Both the position numbers and the translations under genes were made by a program. From Acinetobacter bohemicus ANC 3994 (GTDB taxonomy: Bacteria > Pseudomonadota > Gammaproteobacteria > Pseudomonadales > Moraxellaceae), in assembly GCF_000367925.1 (NCBI RefSeq), contig NZ_KB849167.1, positions 104,001-168,000 on the forward strand: a stretch of DNA of 64,000 nucleotides. The letters run 5' to 3'. This document shows, piece by piece, positions 18,503 through 27,184 of this stretch (its first letter is position 1; the number at the start of each line of letters is the position of its first letter). The notes under the pieces are model-generated. The model was not told the DNA's origin. It worked only from the letters and a program-made list of their open reading frames with translations, and made no database searches.

Positions 18503-18790
18503 AATCTTAGGGTCTGTTGACATTTCAGCAGCCCCTATTTACTGCTAAAAAAAATTTGATCGATAAATAACATTTAAAACAAAAGTTTATCATTGATTAT
18601 CTAAATGAATAAAAATTTGCTATTTTAATGTATTAAAAATGTTTTTATTATTCAGCCAATTATAGAATAATGAGGTTAATCAGAATATATTGGATTTCTA
18701 CACAATACGGATCGCTCGGAACGTGTTGGATAGAAAAGTCTGCTAAAATTAATGCAACTTTTTTTATATAAAATGAATTTGGGAAAACCT
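18503..18790. other. intergenic region between wzc terminator and fkpA
   Basis: This stretch of about 290 bp contains no gene. It starts with a GC-richer patch (GGGTCTGTTGACATTTCAGC at 18511-18530) that resembles an insertion-sequence end, but no partner repeat or target duplication is visible. The rest is AT-rich and presumably holds the fkpA promoter. Confidence 0.4.
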
Positions 18791-19495
18791 ATGAGTAAAG
18801 CCTTACCCATCGCTGTCGCTGTTCTTTTAGGCGGTGCTGCACTTGTACCTGTTTACTATGCAACTCAAAACCCTGCGACTGTGACATCTAAAGCGTCAAA
18901 AAATGCTTCTGCTGTTGAAAAAATTAGTTACGCATTGGGCTATGAAGTTGCACATCAAACACCTCCTGAATTAGATATTAATAGCTTTGTTACAGGCGTA
19001 CGTGAAGGTCATGCCCGAAATAAACCGGCTTATAACGAAGAAGAATTGCAAAAAGCATATGAGCAATTCCAAAAAGAAATGCAGCAAAAGCAAGTTAAAC
19101 AAGAACAACAAGTCCAAACTGCCAGTGATTCTTTCTTAACTGAAAATGCGAAAAAACCCGGTGTAAAAACGACGGCTTCTGGATTACAGTACAAAATCAT
19201 CACAGAAGGTACAGGCAAACAACCTGCTGCGAACTCTATGGTGACCGTACATTACAAAGGCCAACTGGTTGACGGCAAAGTATTTGATAGCTCAATTGAC
19301 CGTGGTGAACCAATTGAGTTCCCATTGAATCAAGTTATTCCGGGTTGGACTGAAGGTCTGCAATTGATGAAAGAAGGTGGCAAAGCCACACTTTATATCC
19401 CTTCGCAATTAGGCTATGGTGAACAAGGTGTTCCAGGCATGATTCCTGCAAACAGCACCCTTATTTTTGATGTTGAACTGATCAAAGTAAAATAA
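18791..19495 (+). CDS. fkpA: FKBP-type peptidyl-prolyl cis-trans isomerase (FkpA/Mip type)
   Basis: This 234-aa periplasmic or membrane-anchored prolyl isomerase is the conserved marker flanking Acinetobacter capsule loci. It has an N-terminal hydrophobic segment (residues 5-20), a dimerising helical domain (KISYALGYEVAHQTPPE onward), a charged Gln-rich linker, and a C-terminal FKBP domain (MVTVHYKGQLVDGKVFDSS, then VIPGWTEGLQLMKEGGKA). The frame extends upstream to an ATG at 18752. I chose 18791 because the hydrophobic segment starts there and GGGA lies about 8 bp before it. A second paralogue follows directly. Confidence 0.9.
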   Translation: MSKALPIAVAVLLGGAALVPVYYATQNPATVTSKASKNASAVEKISYALGYEVAHQTPPELDINSFVTGVREGHARNKPAYNEEELQKAYEQFQKEMQQKQVKQEQQVQTASDSFLTENAKKPGVKTTASGLQYKIITEGTGKQPAANSMVTVHYKGQLVDGKVFDSSIDRGEPIEFPLNQVIPGWTEGLQLMKEGGKATLYIPSQLGYGEQGVPGMIPANSTLIFDVELIKVK

Positions 19496-19503
19496 AAATT
19501 GAA

Positions 19504-19527
19504 GGAGAGCTTTTGCTCTCCTGATTT
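19504..19527 (+). terminator. hairpin between the two FKBP genes
   Basis: The stem GGAGAGC / GCTCTCC with a TTTT loop lies between the FKBP paralogues. The T-run after it is poor, so it may be a weak terminator or an mRNA-stability hairpin rather than a full stop. Confidence 0.5.
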
Positions 19528-19543
19528 ATCTTGAGATAAGCGT

Positions 19544-20245
19544 ATGAAAACACCGATGACATTGCTTTGTTTATGCATGTTTACCACAACAGGTTTTGCA
19601 AAAACTGTGACCAACAGCAGCAGTTTGAATGAACAAGTCGGCTACAGCTTTGGTTATTTAATGGGACGCAGCAATGCCGAATCGGTCAAAGATTTGGACT
19701 TAGATGCATTCATACTGGGTTTAAAAACAGCAGCTCAAGGCGGTAAATCGGCACTGACTGATGAAGAAATGGCACGCGTTCTAACTCAACATAAAAAGCA
19801 AAGTGATGCAAAACAACTCATTGAGTTAAAAAAGAAAGCAGATGCCAATGCCAAAATTGGAGCTGAATTTTTAGCCGCCAATGCAAAAAAACAAGGCGTT
19901 CAAACCACTAAATCGGGTTTGCAATACCAAATACTCAAACAAGGTACAGGTCAATCACCTAAAGTAAATTCTATTGTTAAAGTGAATTATGAAGGTCGTT
20001 TAATTGATGGCACTGTTTTTGATAGTTCAATTGCACGAAATCAAGCGGCTGAATTTCAAGTCAGCCAAGTCATTCAAGGCTGGACTGAAGGCTTACAATT
20101 AATGAAAGAAGGCGCTGAATATCGTTTCTTCATTCCAGCACAACTTGGCTATGGTCAAATTGGCTCTGGTGATGTGATAGAACCGAATAGCACGTTAATT
20201 TTTGATGTAGAACTAATTGAAATTTTAGCTAAACCGAGTAAATAA
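19544..20245 (+). CDS. second FKBP-type peptidyl-prolyl isomerase (FklB/FkpA-like)
   Basis: This is a 233-aa paralogue of the preceding FkpA. The signal peptide ends near TTTGFAKT (about residue 20). A helical dimerisation domain (QVGYSFGYLMGRSNAESVKD) and a C-terminal FKBP domain (IVKVNYEGRLIDGTVFDSS, VIQGWTEGLQLMKEGAEY) follow. It is likely periplasmic and acts in outer-membrane or exported protein folding. The two genes share architecture and lie 48 bp apart, so tandem duplication is likely. Confidence 0.88.
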   Translation: MKTPMTLLCLCMFTTTGFAKTVTNSSSLNEQVGYSFGYLMGRSNAESVKDLDLDAFILGLKTAAQGGKSALTDEEMARVLTQHKKQSDAKQLIELKKKADANAKIGAEFLAANAKKQGVQTTKSGLQYQILKQGTGQSPKVNSIVKVNYEGRLIDGTVFDSSIARNQAAEFQVSQVIQGWTEGLQLMKEGAEYRFFIPAQLGYGQIGSGDVIEPNSTLIFDVELIEILAKPSK

Positions 20246-20264
20246 CCGAGTAAATGCATATAAA

Positions 20265-20326
20265 AGAATAGCGATCAGATCAATTTGAAGCATAAAAATG
20301 CTTATTTTGACTCGCTATTTTTTTAT
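20265..20326 (+). terminator. rho-independent terminator after the second FKBP gene
   Basis: The outer stem AATAGCGA / TCGCTATT encloses a smaller AAGCAT / ATGCTT hairpin and is followed by T7. It ends the isomerase transcription unit. The remaining ~280 bp up to 20606 is AT-rich with no gene seen. Confidence 0.7.
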
Positions 20327-20606
20327 ATTTTAATCCATTCAATAGCAAATCTTACTTTCAATATCAACAACATTCGTGCGTTAAAGTGTATAGATCACCT
20401 GCTTTTTCTGCTCAATATAATAAAAATATATTTAATATTTATGAATCACTTAAACTTCAAAAACCCGCTGATTAAAAGCCTATTTCAATTTATTTAGAAT
20501 AGTGTAAAGTCAAAATAGATCAATCTTACACAACCAGTAAAGAAGTCAATTTCGATGTTTTAATTCGTATATTTTTCACTTAATACAACATACAAGGATA
20601 AAATAA

Positions 20607-21347
20607 ATGGCGCTCAGCATCAAAACTCGCGAAATCCAATACACGGCCCAAGATGGAACAACTTTAATTGGCTATTTTGCAGCACCTGAATCAGAAAAAC
20701 CTGTCGCGGGGGTGATTGTCGCGCCTGAATGGTGGGGACGAAATGAGTACACTGAACAACGTGCGCGTGAACTTGCTGAACATGGCTATGCAGCCCTCGC
20801 CATTGACATGTATGGTGATAAAAAAGTAACCACCAACGTCCCACAAGCCAGTGAATGGATGATGCAAACCTTTAATGACCCTGAAACGATTGTGACTCGT
20901 GCGTCTGCGGGTTTAGCAGCATTAGCAGCGCAAGAAGAAGTAAATGCAGATAAACTGGCAGCAGTAGGCTTCTGTTATGGTGGCAAAGTGGTTCTTGATC
21001 TGGCACGTTCTGGCGCGCCTTTACACGCAGTGGTCACGTTCCATGGCACATTGACTCCGAAAGCACCTGCTCAACCGGGAACCGTTAAAGCTGAGATTTT
21101 GGTTCTTCATGGAGAACTCGACAGCATGGTTAGCTTAGATGATGTTGCGCGCTTTAAAGAAGAAATGTATGCCGCTCAGGTGGAACATGAAGTGATTATC
21201 TTTGAAGATGCGAAGCATGGTTTTAGTAATCCCCTTGCAGATGAACGTGCTAAAGCCAATGGTATTGATCTGGGCTATAACATCGATGCAGAACAAAAAG
21301 GTTTAGCTGCCATGTATGTATTATTCGAAAACCGACTGGGCGAATAA
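20607..21347 (+). CDS. dienelactone hydrolase family protein
   Basis: This is a 246-aa alpha/beta hydrolase of the dienelactone hydrolase family. The Cys-Asp-His triad is visible: the nucleophile Cys in AAVGFCYGGKVV (about residue 121), Asp in LHGELDSMVS (about 170) and His in AKHGFSNP (about 202). The N-terminus includes VIVAPEWWGRN, a typical oxyanion-region motif. In other bacteria these enzymes open dienelactones in aromatic catabolism, but many homologues have unknown substrates, and no aromatic pathway genes lie nearby. An AAGGAT site precedes the ATG. Confidence 0.88.
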   Translation: MALSIKTREIQYTAQDGTTLIGYFAAPESEKPVAGVIVAPEWWGRNEYTEQRARELAEHGYAALAIDMYGDKKVTTNVPQASEWMMQTFNDPETIVTRASAGLAALAAQEEVNADKLAAVGFCYGGKVVLDLARSGAPLHAVVTFHGTLTPKAPAQPGTVKAEILVLHGELDSMVSLDDVARFKEEMYAAQVEHEVIIFEDAKHGFSNPLADERAKANGIDLGYNIDAEQKGLAAMYVLFENRLGE

Positions 21348-21432
21348 CAACGAGGTCAATCTAGTTATGCTATATTGACCGATCCAATGACATGAATATT
21401 TTAAAAACTATATTTTTGAAGAGGATACAACA

Positions 21433-21795
21433 ATGACTGAAAACAACTGCCCATATTGCAACTTTGATGAATATGACATCATTGATAAAAATGACTTTGG
21501 TGTAATTTTACCCGAGCCAAATGCATTATCTAAAGGTCATTGTGTCATTGTCCCGCTACGCCATGTGAGCTCTTTTTTTGATATCACGGACAAAGAACGT
21601 AAAAGCTTAATGTCTTTACTTGAGCTTGCGCGCAATGAACTGCAACTGCGCCATCAACCCTCAGGCTTCCATATTGGATTTAATGATGGAAAAGTCTTTG
21701 GTGAAGCATCTGAGCACTTACACCTGCATATTATTCCACGCTATGAAGGCCAAAGCTTAAAGCTAGATGAACGCTGGGGTATGCTGAGCGAATAA
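21433..21795 (+). CDS. HIT family nucleotide-binding protein
   Basis: This is a 120-aa histidine-triad protein. The triad HLHLHIIPRY lies near residue 96. The N-terminal CPYCNFDEYDII and the PLRHVSSFFDI segment match HIT hydrolases of the Fhit-like branch. They hydrolyse or transfer nucleotidyl groups of dinucleotides or nucleoside phosphoramidates. It follows the hydrolase gene by 85 bp and is followed by a terminator. Confidence 0.9.
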   Translation: MTENNCPYCNFDEYDIIDKNDFGVILPEPNALSKGHCVIVPLRHVSSFFDITDKERKSLMSLLELARNELQLRHQPSGFHIGFNDGKVFGEASEHLHLHIIPRYEGQSLKLDERWGMLSE

Positions 21796-21818
21796 AACCT
21801 TCGACTCAAAACCAATTC

Positions 21819-21846
21819 AAAAATGATGCTGCGGCATCATTTTTTA
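21819..21846 (+). terminator. rho-independent terminator after the HIT gene
   Basis: The stem AAAATGATGC / GCATCATTTT with loop TGCG is followed by more T. Confidence 0.8.
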
Positions 21847-21930
21847 TGTCTTTATTTTTGTCACTGTTCTGAGCCGCAGCCTGACCCAGTTTTCGCTATA
21901 CTATTCATCTATTCCAAATATGCGGTTCGT

Positions 21931-22965
21931 ATGTCACAGTTTTCTTTTGCCGAAGCCCTTCTTGCTTGGTTTGATGTTCATGGTCGCCATGACTTGCCAT
22001 GGCAAGTGATCGATGATCCCTATCAGGTTTGGGTGTCTGAAATTATGTTACAGCAAACTCAAGTTAAAACAGTGCTGCAATATTTTGAACGCTTTATCTC
22101 CCGATTTCCAACCGTTGAAGCTTTAGGGCAAGCCAGCTGGGACGATGTTGCACCTTATTGGGCTGGACTAGGCTATTACGCACGAGCACGCAATTTGCAT
22201 AGAGCTGCGGGTATCGTCAGCCAACAAGGACACTTCCCCAGCACATTGGAACAATGGATTGAGCTTCCCGGAATTGGCCCATCAACGGGTGGCGCATTGA
22301 TGTCACTGGGGCTGCGTCAATATGGCGTAATTATGGATGGCAATGTAAAACGGGTTCTGGCACGTTTTTTTGCCATTGAAGATGACTTGTCTAAACCCGT
22401 CCATGAACGTGCCATGTGGCAATTGGCTGAAACGTTATGCCCAACCGAACGTAATCATGATTATACCCAAGCAATTATGGACTTAGGTGCTACGGTCTGC
22501 ACACCGAAAAAACCGCTGTGCTTATATTGCCCAATGCAACAACACTGCAAAGCACATCAACAAGGGCTAGAAACAGAGCTACCGTTTAAAAAACCGAAAA
22601 AAGCCGTACCGATCAAATCAGCACAGGTATTAGTGATTCAATCGAATCAACAATGGTTATGGCAACAACGTCCAAATAGTGGCTTATGGGGCGGTTTATG
22701 GTGTTTACCGATTATTGAAAATCCCGCCGAATTTGTAACACAGTGCCAAGCTTTAGGACTGAAAAAAGTCATTCAACGCACTGAAATTAGCCATAGCTTT
22801 ACCCATTTCACTTGGCAACTTGAAGCCATCTGCTTTGAGGTCACTGCTGATCAACAAGAACATCTTGCGATTGAATTAAATGGCACATGGCTCGCGACAC
22901 AAATTGCAACAGAAATAGGAATTCCCACAGCCATGAAAAAATTGATCTCTGCCCTTAGTTTATGA
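21931..22965 (+). CDS. mutY: adenine DNA glycosylase MutY
   Basis: MutY is a 344-aa base-excision repair glycosylase that removes A mispaired with 8-oxoG. The N-terminal HhH-GPD domain shows ELPGIGPSTGGAL (about residue 113) followed by the catalytic Asp region MDGNVKRVLARFF. The [4Fe-4S] cluster cysteines are spaced C-X6-C-X2-C-X5-C in CTPKKPLCLYCPMQQHC (about residue 190). The C-terminal half is the NUDIX-like 8-oxoG recognition domain (WLWQQRPNSGLWGGLWCLP). The frame is open back to 21823. I chose the ATG at 21931, where the family's N-terminus (FAEALLAWFDVHGRHDLPW) begins. Confidence 0.95.
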   Translation: MSQFSFAEALLAWFDVHGRHDLPWQVIDDPYQVWVSEIMLQQTQVKTVLQYFERFISRFPTVEALGQASWDDVAPYWAGLGYYARARNLHRAAGIVSQQGHFPSTLEQWIELPGIGPSTGGALMSLGLRQYGVIMDGNVKRVLARFFAIEDDLSKPVHERAMWQLAETLCPTERNHDYTQAIMDLGATVCTPKKPLCLYCPMQQHCKAHQQGLETELPFKKPKKAVPIKSAQVLVIQSNQQWLWQQRPNSGLWGGLWCLPIIENPAEFVTQCQALGLKKVIQRTEISHSFTHFTWQLEAICFEVTADQQEHLAIELNGTWLATQIATEIGIPTAMKKLISALSL

Positions 22966-23009
22966 CATAGTCAGGCACTGCGATTCAAAGAATTTTCACG
23001 CCTATTAGA

Positions 23010-23570
23010 ATGAAAAAAGGATCAACAGTGCTGCGTTTTATTTCGACATTATTATTGGGGTTGAGCATCCTCTGGATTGCAGCATGTACCTCAACGCCTA
23101 AAAAACCCGCCACTAAACCGCTTCCCCTTGATCAAGTGCAAAAGCTGAAAAATATGCAGTTCAAATCGTCACTGCCCATCCCCGTGCACAATATAAAAGC
23201 TAAACAGTTACGTGATACCTGGGCTGCCGCGCGGAGTCACGGACGCAAACATGAAGGCATTGACATTATGGCTCCACGTGGAACAAAAGTGTTCAGTGCC
23301 ACAGAAGGCCTCATTGCTGACTTACGCAATAACAATTTGGGTGGTAAAGTGGTTTGGATTATGGGGCCTGCTGGAACTTGGCATTATTATGCCCATCTTG
23401 ATGCGCATAAACGCGGCTTAAATGTCGGGGATTATGTCAAAAAAGGTGATCTGATTGGTTATGTTGGTAATACTGGCAATGCACGTCATACTGAGCCACA
23501 TTTACACTATGGCATTTACCTCGACGGTAAAGGGCGTGGTGTGGTCAACCCCTATCCTTATTTACGTTAA
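23010..23570 (+). CDS. M23 family metallopeptidase lipoprotein
   Basis: This is a 186-aa LytM-domain lipoprotein. The N-terminal signal peptide ends at a lipobox (ILWIAAC, Cys near residue 26). The peptidase domain shows the zinc ligands HEGIDIMAPRGT (H-X3-D, near residue 87) and EPHLHYGIYLDG (HxH, near 166). All catalytic positions appear intact, so it could be an active endopeptidase acting on peptidoglycan rather than a degenerate NlpD/EnvC activator. It lies between mutY and a small hypothetical gene. Confidence 0.9.
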   Translation: MKKGSTVLRFISTLLLGLSILWIAACTSTPKKPATKPLPLDQVQKLKNMQFKSSLPIPVHNIKAKQLRDTWAAARSHGRKHEGIDIMAPRGTKVFSATEGLIADLRNNNLGGKVVWIMGPAGTWHYYAHLDAHKRGLNVGDYVKKGDLIGYVGNTGNARHTEPHLHYGIYLDGKGRGVVNPYPYLR

Positions 23571-23586
23571 TTTTTAGGAACTATTC

Positions 23587-23832
23587 ATGTCAGAAGCGCT
23601 GATCAATCGTTTGGTCGAATTTGCTGAATCAGGCAATCAACAAAAAATTGTTTTGGCTGGACAAAGCCATCAAGGCTGGGTGATGGAAATCACTGAACAA
23701 GCGCTTTTGATTAGCACAGGGTTTGCAGAAAAAGCGGGAAAAGATATGTGGATTCAATTCACAGATTTACCGCAAGCTGAACTATTTTATTGGGATAATC
23801 AACAAGATCAGTGGGCTGAATTTAAACTTTAA
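23587..23832 (+). CDS. conserved hypothetical protein, 81 aa
   Basis: I do not recognise the family. It is a small cytoplasmic protein with no transmembrane segment or Cys. It reads as a short beta-rich domain (QQKIVLAGQSHQGWVMEITE, then WIQFTDLPQAELFYWDNQ). The start has AGGA 6 bp upstream, and the gene is tightly packed between the M23 lipoprotein (16 bp) and tag (21 bp), which supports it being real. Confidence 0.7.
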   Translation: MSEALINRLVEFAESGNQQKIVLAGQSHQGWVMEITEQALLISTGFAEKAGKDMWIQFTDLPQAELFYWDNQQDQWAEFKL

Positions 23833-23853
23833 GTCACTTCAGGAGCATAAAAA

Positions 23854-24414
23854 ATGTCGTTACAACGCTGTGGTTGGTGCTCTAACGATCCGCTTTATAT
23901 GGCTTACCATGATCATGAATGGGGAAAAGCTGTTCATGATGAAGGCCATTTATTTGAAATGCTCTGCTTAGAAGGACAACAAGCGGGTTTGTCTTGGATT
24001 ACCGTGCTGAAAAAGCGTGACAGTTATCGGCAGCATTTCTTTCAATATTCTATTGCAGAGATTGCCCAATTTAGTGATCTCAAATTAGAACACATGCTAC
24101 AAGATGCGGGCTTGATTCGACATATTGGCAAGCTCAAAGCCATCCGTGACAATGCCATTGCTTGGCAACATTTAAAACAACAACAGATTGATGTCAGCCA
24201 CTGGTTATGGAGTTTTGTCGAACAGCAAAGCATCCACAATGATGTTGCTGATTATCGACAAGCACCTGCTCAAACCGACATCAGCCAAAGCCTGTCAAAA
24301 GCTTTAAAAAAGAACGGTTTTAAATTTGTTGGACCGACCACCTGTTATGCCTTTATGCAGGCGGTGGGTATGGTCGATGATCATGAAAATCACTGTGCTT
24401 TTAAATCAAATTAA
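23854..24414 (+). CDS. tag: DNA-3-methyladenine glycosylase I
   Basis: Tag is a 186-aa alkylation-repair glycosylase that excises 3-methyladenine. The N-terminal CGWCSNDPLYMAYHDHEWG and the C-terminal DDHENHCAF contain the Cys/His residues that make up the TAG zinc site. GQQAGLSWITVLKKRDSYR (about residue 38) includes the catalytic Glu region, and KFVGPTTCYAFMQAVGMV is the C-terminal signature. It is in a compact rightward cluster with the hypothetical gene and the dehydrogenase. Confidence 0.94.
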   Translation: MSLQRCGWCSNDPLYMAYHDHEWGKAVHDEGHLFEMLCLEGQQAGLSWITVLKKRDSYRQHFFQYSIAEIAQFSDLKLEHMLQDAGLIRHIGKLKAIRDNAIAWQHLKQQQIDVSHWLWSFVEQQSIHNDVADYRQAPAQTDISQSLSKALKKNGFKFVGPTTCYAFMQAVGMVDDHENHCAFKSN

Positions 24415-24445
24415 TATTTCACCACAATAATAAAAGGATTCCACC

Positions 24446-25468
24446 ATGAATGACAACATCATCCATGCCTATGCCGCCATGCAAGCGGGTGCTGCACTTG
24501 AACCCTATCAGTTTGATGCCGGAGAACTCCCCCCCCACCAAGTTGAAGTCAAAGTTGAATACTGTGGTTTATGCCATTCTGATGTTTCGGTGATTAATAA
24601 TGAATGGAATTCTTCGGTTTATCCTGTGGTCGCAGGACATGAAATTATTGGCATCATCACGCAGCTGGGTTCAGAAGCCAAAGGGCTAAAAGTGGGACAA
24701 CGTGTTGGCATTGGCTGGACAGCAGAAAGTTGTCAGTACTGTGATCCGTGTATTTCAGGACAACAAGTCCTTTGTACAGGTGGTTCAACCGCAACGATTG
24801 TCGGGCATGCCGGTGGTTTTGCCGACAAAGTACGTGCTGGCTGGCAATGGGTGATTCCTTTACCCGAAGATTTAGATGCAGAAAGTGCAGGTCCATTACT
24901 CTGCGGGGGGATTACCGTATTCGACCCACTTTTAAAACATCAAATTCAAGCGACTCACCATGTAGGCGTGATTGGAATTGGTGGTTTAGGGCATATGGCG
25001 ATTAAACTACTCAAAGCTTGGGGCTGTGAAATTACCGCATTTACTTCAAGTTTAGATAAAACTAACGAGCTTAAAGCCATGGGTGCAGACCATGTGGTCA
25101 ATAGCCGTGATATTGAGGCCATCAAAACACAACGTGGCAAATTTGATTTACTGCTCAGCACCGTCAATGTCACGCTCAATTGGCCTGCCTTTATTAGTAC
25201 ACTGGCACCGAACGGCAAGGTTCACATGTTAGGCTTAGTGCTTGAACCACTGAAAATTAATGCCGGCAGTTTAATTGGCGGTTCGAAATCCATTACAGGC
25301 TCACCAACGGGTTCGCCTGCCGCGTTACGTCAATTATTAAAATTTGCAGCACGTAAAAATATTGCACCGCAAATTGAAGTCTTTCCGATGTCACAATTAA
25401 ATGCAGCACTACAACATTTACATTCTGGCAAAGCCCGTTACCGAATTGTGTTAAAAGCTGATTTTTAA
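24446..25468 (+). CDS. zinc-dependent NAD(P) alcohol dehydrogenase
   Basis: This is a 340-aa medium-chain dehydrogenase/reductase of the cinnamyl-alcohol-dehydrogenase/YahK-like group. Catalytic zinc ligands are in CGLCHSDVSV and VAGHEIIG. The structural zinc site is C-X2-C-X2-C-X7-C in CQYCDPCISGQQVLC (about residue 92). The nucleotide-binding motif is GIGGLGHMAIKLLKAWG (about residue 176). It probably reduces or oxidises aldehydes and alcohols. The substrate is not predictable. AAGGAT lies upstream of the start. Confidence 0.9.
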   Translation: MNDNIIHAYAAMQAGAALEPYQFDAGELPPHQVEVKVEYCGLCHSDVSVINNEWNSSVYPVVAGHEIIGIITQLGSEAKGLKVGQRVGIGWTAESCQYCDPCISGQQVLCTGGSTATIVGHAGGFADKVRAGWQWVIPLPEDLDAESAGPLLCGGITVFDPLLKHQIQATHHVGVIGIGGLGHMAIKLLKAWGCEITAFTSSLDKTNELKAMGADHVVNSRDIEAIKTQRGKFDLLLSTVNVTLNWPAFISTLAPNGKVHMLGLVLEPLKINAGSLIGGSKSITGSPTGSPAALRQLLKFAARKNIAPQIEVFPMSQLNAALQHLHSGKARYRIVLKADF

Positions 25469-25482
25469 TCGAAGAGGATTAG

Positions 25483-25551
25483 GCAGCAGATCTGCTGCTT
25501 TTGATCTGAGATGTACGATGCTCAAAGCCACAAATTATATTGTGGCTTTGA
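25483..25551. terminator. two hairpins downstream of the alcohol dehydrogenase gene
   Basis: GCAGCAGATCTGCTGC followed by TTTT (25483-25502) is a likely terminator. A second perfect 12-bp stem, TCAAAGCCACAA / TTGTGGCTTTGA with loop ATTATA, lies at 25522-25551. Together they separate the dehydrogenase gene from the convergent MocR gene. Confidence 0.6.
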
Positions 25552-25645
25552 ATTCGGTAAAGACCAAACCTTTAGATAAAACACTGCAACTAACGATGCG
25601 ATCAGGCAAAATAGTCAAGCCGTAGCCTCCTTTCTTCTGGGAAAT

Positions 25646-27085
25646 TTAAGCAACATACACCGACGTTAATTGTTCTCTGGTCCAATCTGCCAAGAGCACA
25701 ATCGCATCACGAATTTCATCTGACAATTCATGCCCCGCATTTAAGCGAATACAATTCTTATAGCGTCCATCTTCACCAAAGACCTCACCGGGTACAATGT
25801 TAATCCCCTGCTGTTGCGCAAAATGATACATCTCTAAACCATCAATCTGCTCAGGCAATTGAATCCAGAACGCATAGCCACCACTGGGTTGATTTAAACC
25901 AATATCCACCTGATGAAAAGCAGTAATGATGAATTGTCGATATTGTTCAACCTGTGCCATGAGAATCGGTTTGAGCGTGGTTAAATGCTCACGATAAGCC
26001 CGACTATAAATTAAGTCGGCAAGCCCTAATTGCAGCGGTGTATTGACGGCCACATTTTGCATCAGCAACTGAGCGCGTAAATGTTGTAATCGTTGTGGAA
26101 TACAAAACCAGCCCACTCGATAGGCGGTAGACAATGATTTAGACACCGATCCACAGAAAATCACATAGCCTTGTTGATCCCAGTATTTAATCGGCAGGGG
26201 TCGTTTTAAACTAAAACTGCATTCGGCATAAATATCATCTTCAATCACATAACATTGGTAGCGACTGGCTAACTGTGCAATTTTTTCTTTCTGTGCATTG
26301 GTTAAACTAAAACCTAAGGGATTCTGAAAATTTGCCGTCAGCAAACAGGCTTTTGCACCCGTACTTTGCATGGCTTGCTCTAAACGTTCTAAATCAAATC
26401 CATTGGTATCCGCTGGAATTTCTACAATTTTGCGCTTTAAAACCGCCAAAAGTTGCAACTGACCATTAAAATTAGGCGTGGGTACAATAATACTATCGCC
26501 CATTTCGGTCAGACTTTGAATCATCACCGACAACGCAGGCATGCAACCATTGCTGATATAAATATCATTCTTCGCAATATAAAAACCATCTTCTGCCCAA
26601 TGTTCAGATAAGGCTTCTCGTAAGCGAATATGTCCTTGCTTATCACTATATAAAAAATCTTCAGGCTTGCTATGCTTTAAAGCACGCTGAATGGAACGGC
26701 GCAAAGCTTCGACGGGAACCAAATTTGGCGAGATTTGAATCGCACCCAAATGAATCAATTTATTATTGATCGAGTCTTGTTGAATCTCAATTTGTAATTC
26801 TAAATTAGACACATCCCTGGGCTGAGATTGAAAATCGGGATGGGTCGGGCGCTGCGTGTGCTGTACAAGCGATTTTTTCGCACTGACAAAATAGCCCGAT
26901 TTATTTTTCACAAAGATCAGCCCTTGCGCTTCTAATAATTCATAGCAATTTTTGACTGTATTGATGCTGACATTTTGCTGCTCGGCACATTGCCTGAGTG
27001 AAATTAACCGTTGCCCTGCTTCTAATTCACCTTGCTGAATTTTATCGGCAATTTGTTCTGCCAAAATTTGATATTGAAATGCCAT
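25646..27085 (-). CDS. MocR-type transcriptional regulator (GntR winged helix fused to aminotransferase fold)
   Basis: This is a 479-aa MocR/PdxR-like regulator. An N-terminal GntR winged-helix domain (QILAEQIADKIQQGELEAGQ, then LRQCAEQQNVSINTVKNCYE) is joined by a linker to a fold-type I aminotransferase domain. The PLP lysine is in FCGSVSKSLSTAYRVGWF (about residue 315), and YVIEDDIYAE supplies the Asp that contacts PLP. Such proteins sense PLP or an amino compound rather than catalyse. It diverges from a small lipoprotein gene across a 99-bp gap carrying direct repeats. Confidence 0.9.
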   Translation of the reverse strand: MAFQYQILAEQIADKIQQGELEAGQRLISLRQCAEQQNVSINTVKNCYELLEAQGLIFVKNKSGYFVSAKKSLVQHTQRPTHPDFQSQPRDVSNLELQIEIQQDSINNKLIHLGAIQISPNLVPVEALRRSIQRALKHSKPEDFLYSDKQGHIRLREALSEHWAEDGFYIAKNDIYISNGCMPALSVMIQSLTEMGDSIIVPTPNFNGQLQLLAVLKRKIVEIPADTNGFDLERLEQAMQSTGAKACLLTANFQNPLGFSLTNAQKEKIAQLASRYQCYVIEDDIYAECSFSLKRPLPIKYWDQQGYVIFCGSVSKSLSTAYRVGWFCIPQRLQHLRAQLLMQNVAVNTPLQLGLADLIYSRAYREHLTTLKPILMAQVEQYRQFIITAFHQVDIGLNQPSGGYAFWIQLPEQIDGLEMYHFAQQQGINIVPGEVFGEDGRYKNCIRLNAGHELSDEIRDAIVLLADWTREQLTSVYVA

Positions 27086-27086
27086 A

Positions 27087-27128
27087 CATCTGTACTCATT
27101 TTTTAAAATTCTGTGTATCTGTATCCAT
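27087..27128. promoter_or_regulatory. candidate MocR operator direct repeats
   Basis: CATCTGTACTCAT (27087-27099) and TATCTGTATCCAT (27116-27128) agree at 10 of 13 positions and start 29 bp apart, about three helical turns. They lie in the divergent gap just upstream of the MocR gene start. MocR proteins are known to bind direct repeats. The assignment is inference. Confidence 0.45.
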
Positions 27129-27184
27129 CAACATAACAGATTTATGCTGCATTTACCGTCCATCAGCATAAAAAGGAGTCATCC

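Noticed and set aside
18511..18530. GGGTCTGTTGACATTTCAGC, resembling an insertion-sequence end
   Set aside because: No matching inverted partner, target duplication or transposase sequence is visible nearby.
20285..20497. A 70-aa ORF after the second FKBP gene
   Set aside because: Starts within a terminator hairpin, is AT-driven low complexity and lacks a ribosome site.
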